This document shows positions 62,044 to 64,000 of a stretch of DNA of 64,000 nt, in pieces. How positions within the stretch are numbered: position 1 is the first letter of the stretch; each line of letters begins with the position of its first letter. Under the pieces are notes generated by a model. That model did no database searches. It was not told the origin of the DNA and was given only the letters and a program-made list of their open reading frames with translations. Source of the stretch: Amblyomma americanum (taxonomy: Eukaryota > Arthropoda > Arachnida > Ixodida > Ixodidae); contig NC_135505.1 in the NCBI RefSeq assembly GCF_052857255.1, forward strand, positions 40,757,864 to 40,821,863, in the 5' to 3' direction. Made by a program: the position numbers and the translations under genes.

Positions 62044-62450
62044 ATAGGATTTTTAAGTTTAGCTGCTTTAGTGTTTTAAGAGAGATTTTATATTCAAATT
62101 AACTTCAGAACCTCCTCATGGCTGAGGAGAGTGCTGAGCTTACTCATAGCTGCCAGACACCTCGCATGAACTGTGGTTGAGGCTACCTGGCTTCGTCGGT
62201 CATAAACAACTCCTGTTAGAACATGTTTTAGGCACTATACATCATTTTAAGTCATTCCATCATATATTTAGCACCCTCTTCAGGCTCTATAATCATGCAT
62301 ATACACACTACTCTTAGGCCCTATACAAGTAATTTTAAATGCTATCACCTGTACACATTTTAGCCCGAGTCGACCAAAAACCTCAAGTTTGGCGCTCTTT
62401 GGCCTTAGTTTCCTTGCGGCATAAAAACCCAGCATCGTCATTAGTTTTAC

Positions 62451-63325
62451 TTAGGGCAGGCGCCTCCTAAGTGTTAACCACACCTAGGGGTCACTCCTAC
62501 ACATGTTTCGCCGTTTTATATATACAACAGCTTTAAAACTGCGCCCTTTCCTCAGCCATTTTCTTTTACTCTCTATTATACTTTTGTTCTCGAACGAAGG
62601 ATATCCTAGGCGTAATGTGAAAGAACAAAGAACTTCAAACCGTTTTTTTAATGCATTCCTGTGAGCCCGAGCTCAAGCTTTGCTCAATCGGTAACAAGAA
62701 AACATCGCATCTTGCTTACGTCCACATCGTTATTGTATTGCAGTTGGCCTGCTGTGCTATACCACGCTATGTTCAAACTAACAGGTGCCTGCTTCGCAAA
62801 ATAAACACCTTCTGTCTTGTGAACAGGACGATGCGACGTAAAAATATGTAATTCACGAAACTTGCGGGCTACCTAAGATTTTCACTTCATTTATGGATGG
62901 CGCACGCGAGCCAGAGACGAGACCGCTTAAATTTCGACAATATCATTTATTGACGTTATGTGGGCTCTTATTAATATTATTTATTAGACATATGTGCCAG
63001 TTCTGACAATATCTCTAAGCGTTGAATCAAGTCAATTATGTCAGCGCGTGTAAGAAAGCGACGTCGGGAAGCCTAAAGACACCACTGGAATATGAACCTC
63101 ATGAAACTAGGAGTTCACGGCGTTCCGTAGATTTTCTTGCAGAATTACGGACGTTTAATGCTTTGCAAGTGGTGAGATTGAAAGGAAAGTTTTTGTGGAG
63201 AACAACTGCTAGATTTCTTGCGCAACCACTTAGGAGGTATTTGATCTCTACGTATTGGTTAGCATTGGTTGACATTGATCAACATAGAAACACAAATTGC
63301 TTTTTTTATTTTCGGTTTGGTTTGT
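62451..63325. other. Unclassified non-coding DNA
   Basis: A+T-rich. No gene or repeat supported; + frame 63022-63345 is open without motifs. Confidence 0.35.
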
Positions 63326-63327
63326 TT

Positions 63328-63415
63328 AAGTGCATTGGGGTTTAACGTCCCAGAGCGACTCAGGCTAAGAGGAACGCCGTAGTGAAGGGTTCGAAAAATT
63401 TCGACCACCTTTTTT
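63328..63415 (-). mobile_element. SINE 3' fragment, 'ACGTTAAA' family
   Basis: The - strand reads GGTGGTCGAAATTTTTCGAA, then CTTCACTACGGCGTTCC, then GGGACGTTAAACCCCAATGC. The head is missing, so it is a 5'-truncated copy facing the one at 63.77 kb. Confidence 0.7.
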
Positions 63416-63765
63416 TCTTCGTCATACACACTAATTTTTAATGGCTGGTGGTTTGCTGCATGTCCTTCGAACGCAAAATAAGTAGAACACGTCGTCCTTG
63501 AGGTCTTGACAGGGTTAAGGGTATCGTTTGCATTCTCTAGTATTACTGCGGAAGGGCTACAATTTTAATTGTAAATTTGGGATCAAAAAATCAATCAACT
63601 GCGAAATTTTGCCGAAGGAGGCATGGAGGCATGCATGACTTTATAGAATTCTTGAGGGAGGGCTTTCATTTTTACATAAGTGTTAAAGTAGAAATAGTTT
63701 TGGTCGCCCAATAGTTGCAGTAAGTTTTTAAGGCAGTCGGTCCATATGAACGCGACCTCATCAGA
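63416..63765. other. Unclassified spacer between two SINEs
   Basis: No feature recognised. Confidence 0.4.
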
Positions 63766-63766
63766 C

Positions 63767-63990
63767 GCCACCGCTGCGGATCAGTACTTATGGCGTTCCG
63801 CTGTTGACCCAAAACAAGTGGGCTTGATCGCGACCGCGGGGGTCGAATTTCAATGGAGACCAAATCCTAGAAGCTCGTGTACTGCGCGATATCAGTGCAC
63901 GTTAAAATAACCCCAGCGGTCGAAATTTCAAGGGCCCTTCACTACGGCGGTACTCATACCTTCAGTCGCTTTGGCATGTTAAACCCCCAT
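63767..63990 (+). mobile_element. tRNA-derived SINE, 'ACGTTAAA' family, nearly full length
   Basis: A-box-like GATCAGTACTTATGGCG near 63779-63795 and a degraded B box (GGGCTTGATCGCG near 63820). The body has GGTCGAATTTCAATGGAGAC, GTACTGCGCGATATCAGTGC, ACGTTAAAATAACCCCAGCG and ends TTGGCATGTTAAACCCCCAT. The best copy of this family in the window. Confidence 0.75.
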
Positions 63991-64000
63991 ATACTTGATA

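Larger units (their letters stand above)
56890..62450 (+). mobile_element. Decayed full-span LINE with RNase H (I/Jockey-like)
   Basis: 5' region with ACCTTGAGTCTCAATTGATG and CGCGCCACCACGGACGC, then ORF1 with zinc knuckles (about 57200-58350), ORF2 with endonuclease, RT and RNase H (58385-62043), then a 3' UTR ending near GCGGCATAAAAACCCAGC (62419-62436). All domains are in order but frames are broken many times, so it is much older than the LINE at 18-23 kb. Confidence 0.8.

Overview
The window looks like intergenic and intronic DNA of an arthropod, most probably a hard (ixodid) tick. It is intron-rich and A+T-rich, packed with decayed non-LTR retrotransposons of tick type, with several tRNA-derived SINE families including a Ruka-like one. 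It carries very long dinucleotide arrays and only one convincing host gene. No bacterial operon, rRNA, CRISPR array or intact functional tRNA was seen.

Host gene (+ strand, 16.9-52.4 kb). A first exon (16906-17127) encodes a short charged N-terminus and one transmembrane helix and ends at a clean splice donor. Four later exons (36011-36331, 38217-38513, 48586-48906, 52086-52369) are all entered in phase 1 and join into one open frame that ends in a stop followed 18 nt later by AATAAA. They encode four fibronectin-III-like, Cys-containing, N-glycosylatable domains in an A-B-A'-B' arrangement; both A-type exons are exactly 321 nt. I know no named family that matches this as a type II membrane protein. 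The link from the first exon to the repeats is not settled, because exon 1 ends in phase 0. A 49-nt micro-exon at 28190-28238 would fix the phase but is weakly supported.

Mobile DNA. An almost full-length I-group LINE (ORF1, endonuclease, reverse transcriptase, RNase H) lies on the - strand at about 18.0-23.3 kb, flanked by a 13-bp direct repeat. It splits a composite SINE/repeat region and is followed by an uninterrupted (AC)n array of about 0.73 kb. A second RNase H-containing LINE, heavily decayed, fills 56.9-62.4 kb (+). A CR1/L2-like LINE with a coiled-coil ORF1 lies at 40.4-43.4 kb (-), and another 3' LINE fragment at 52.6-53.8 kb (+). A broken Ty3/Gypsy gag is at 3.9-4.5 kb (-). At 39.04-40.43 kb there is a 1.39-kb element with palindromic terminal inverted repeats, and foldback MITE-like elements sit at 41.05 and 43.45 kb.

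Large-scale layout. The most striking structure is a pair of diverged inverted arms of about 4 kb: 9.72-13.79 kb and 53.25-57.14 kb. They are collinear in opposite orientation and enclose the whole gene in a spacer of about 39.5 kb. Both ends of the left arm stop inside LINE sequence that continues in the right arm, so the left arm looks like an inverted duplicate of the right one. Elsewhere long stretches hold only unclassified non-coding DNA, marked as such below.
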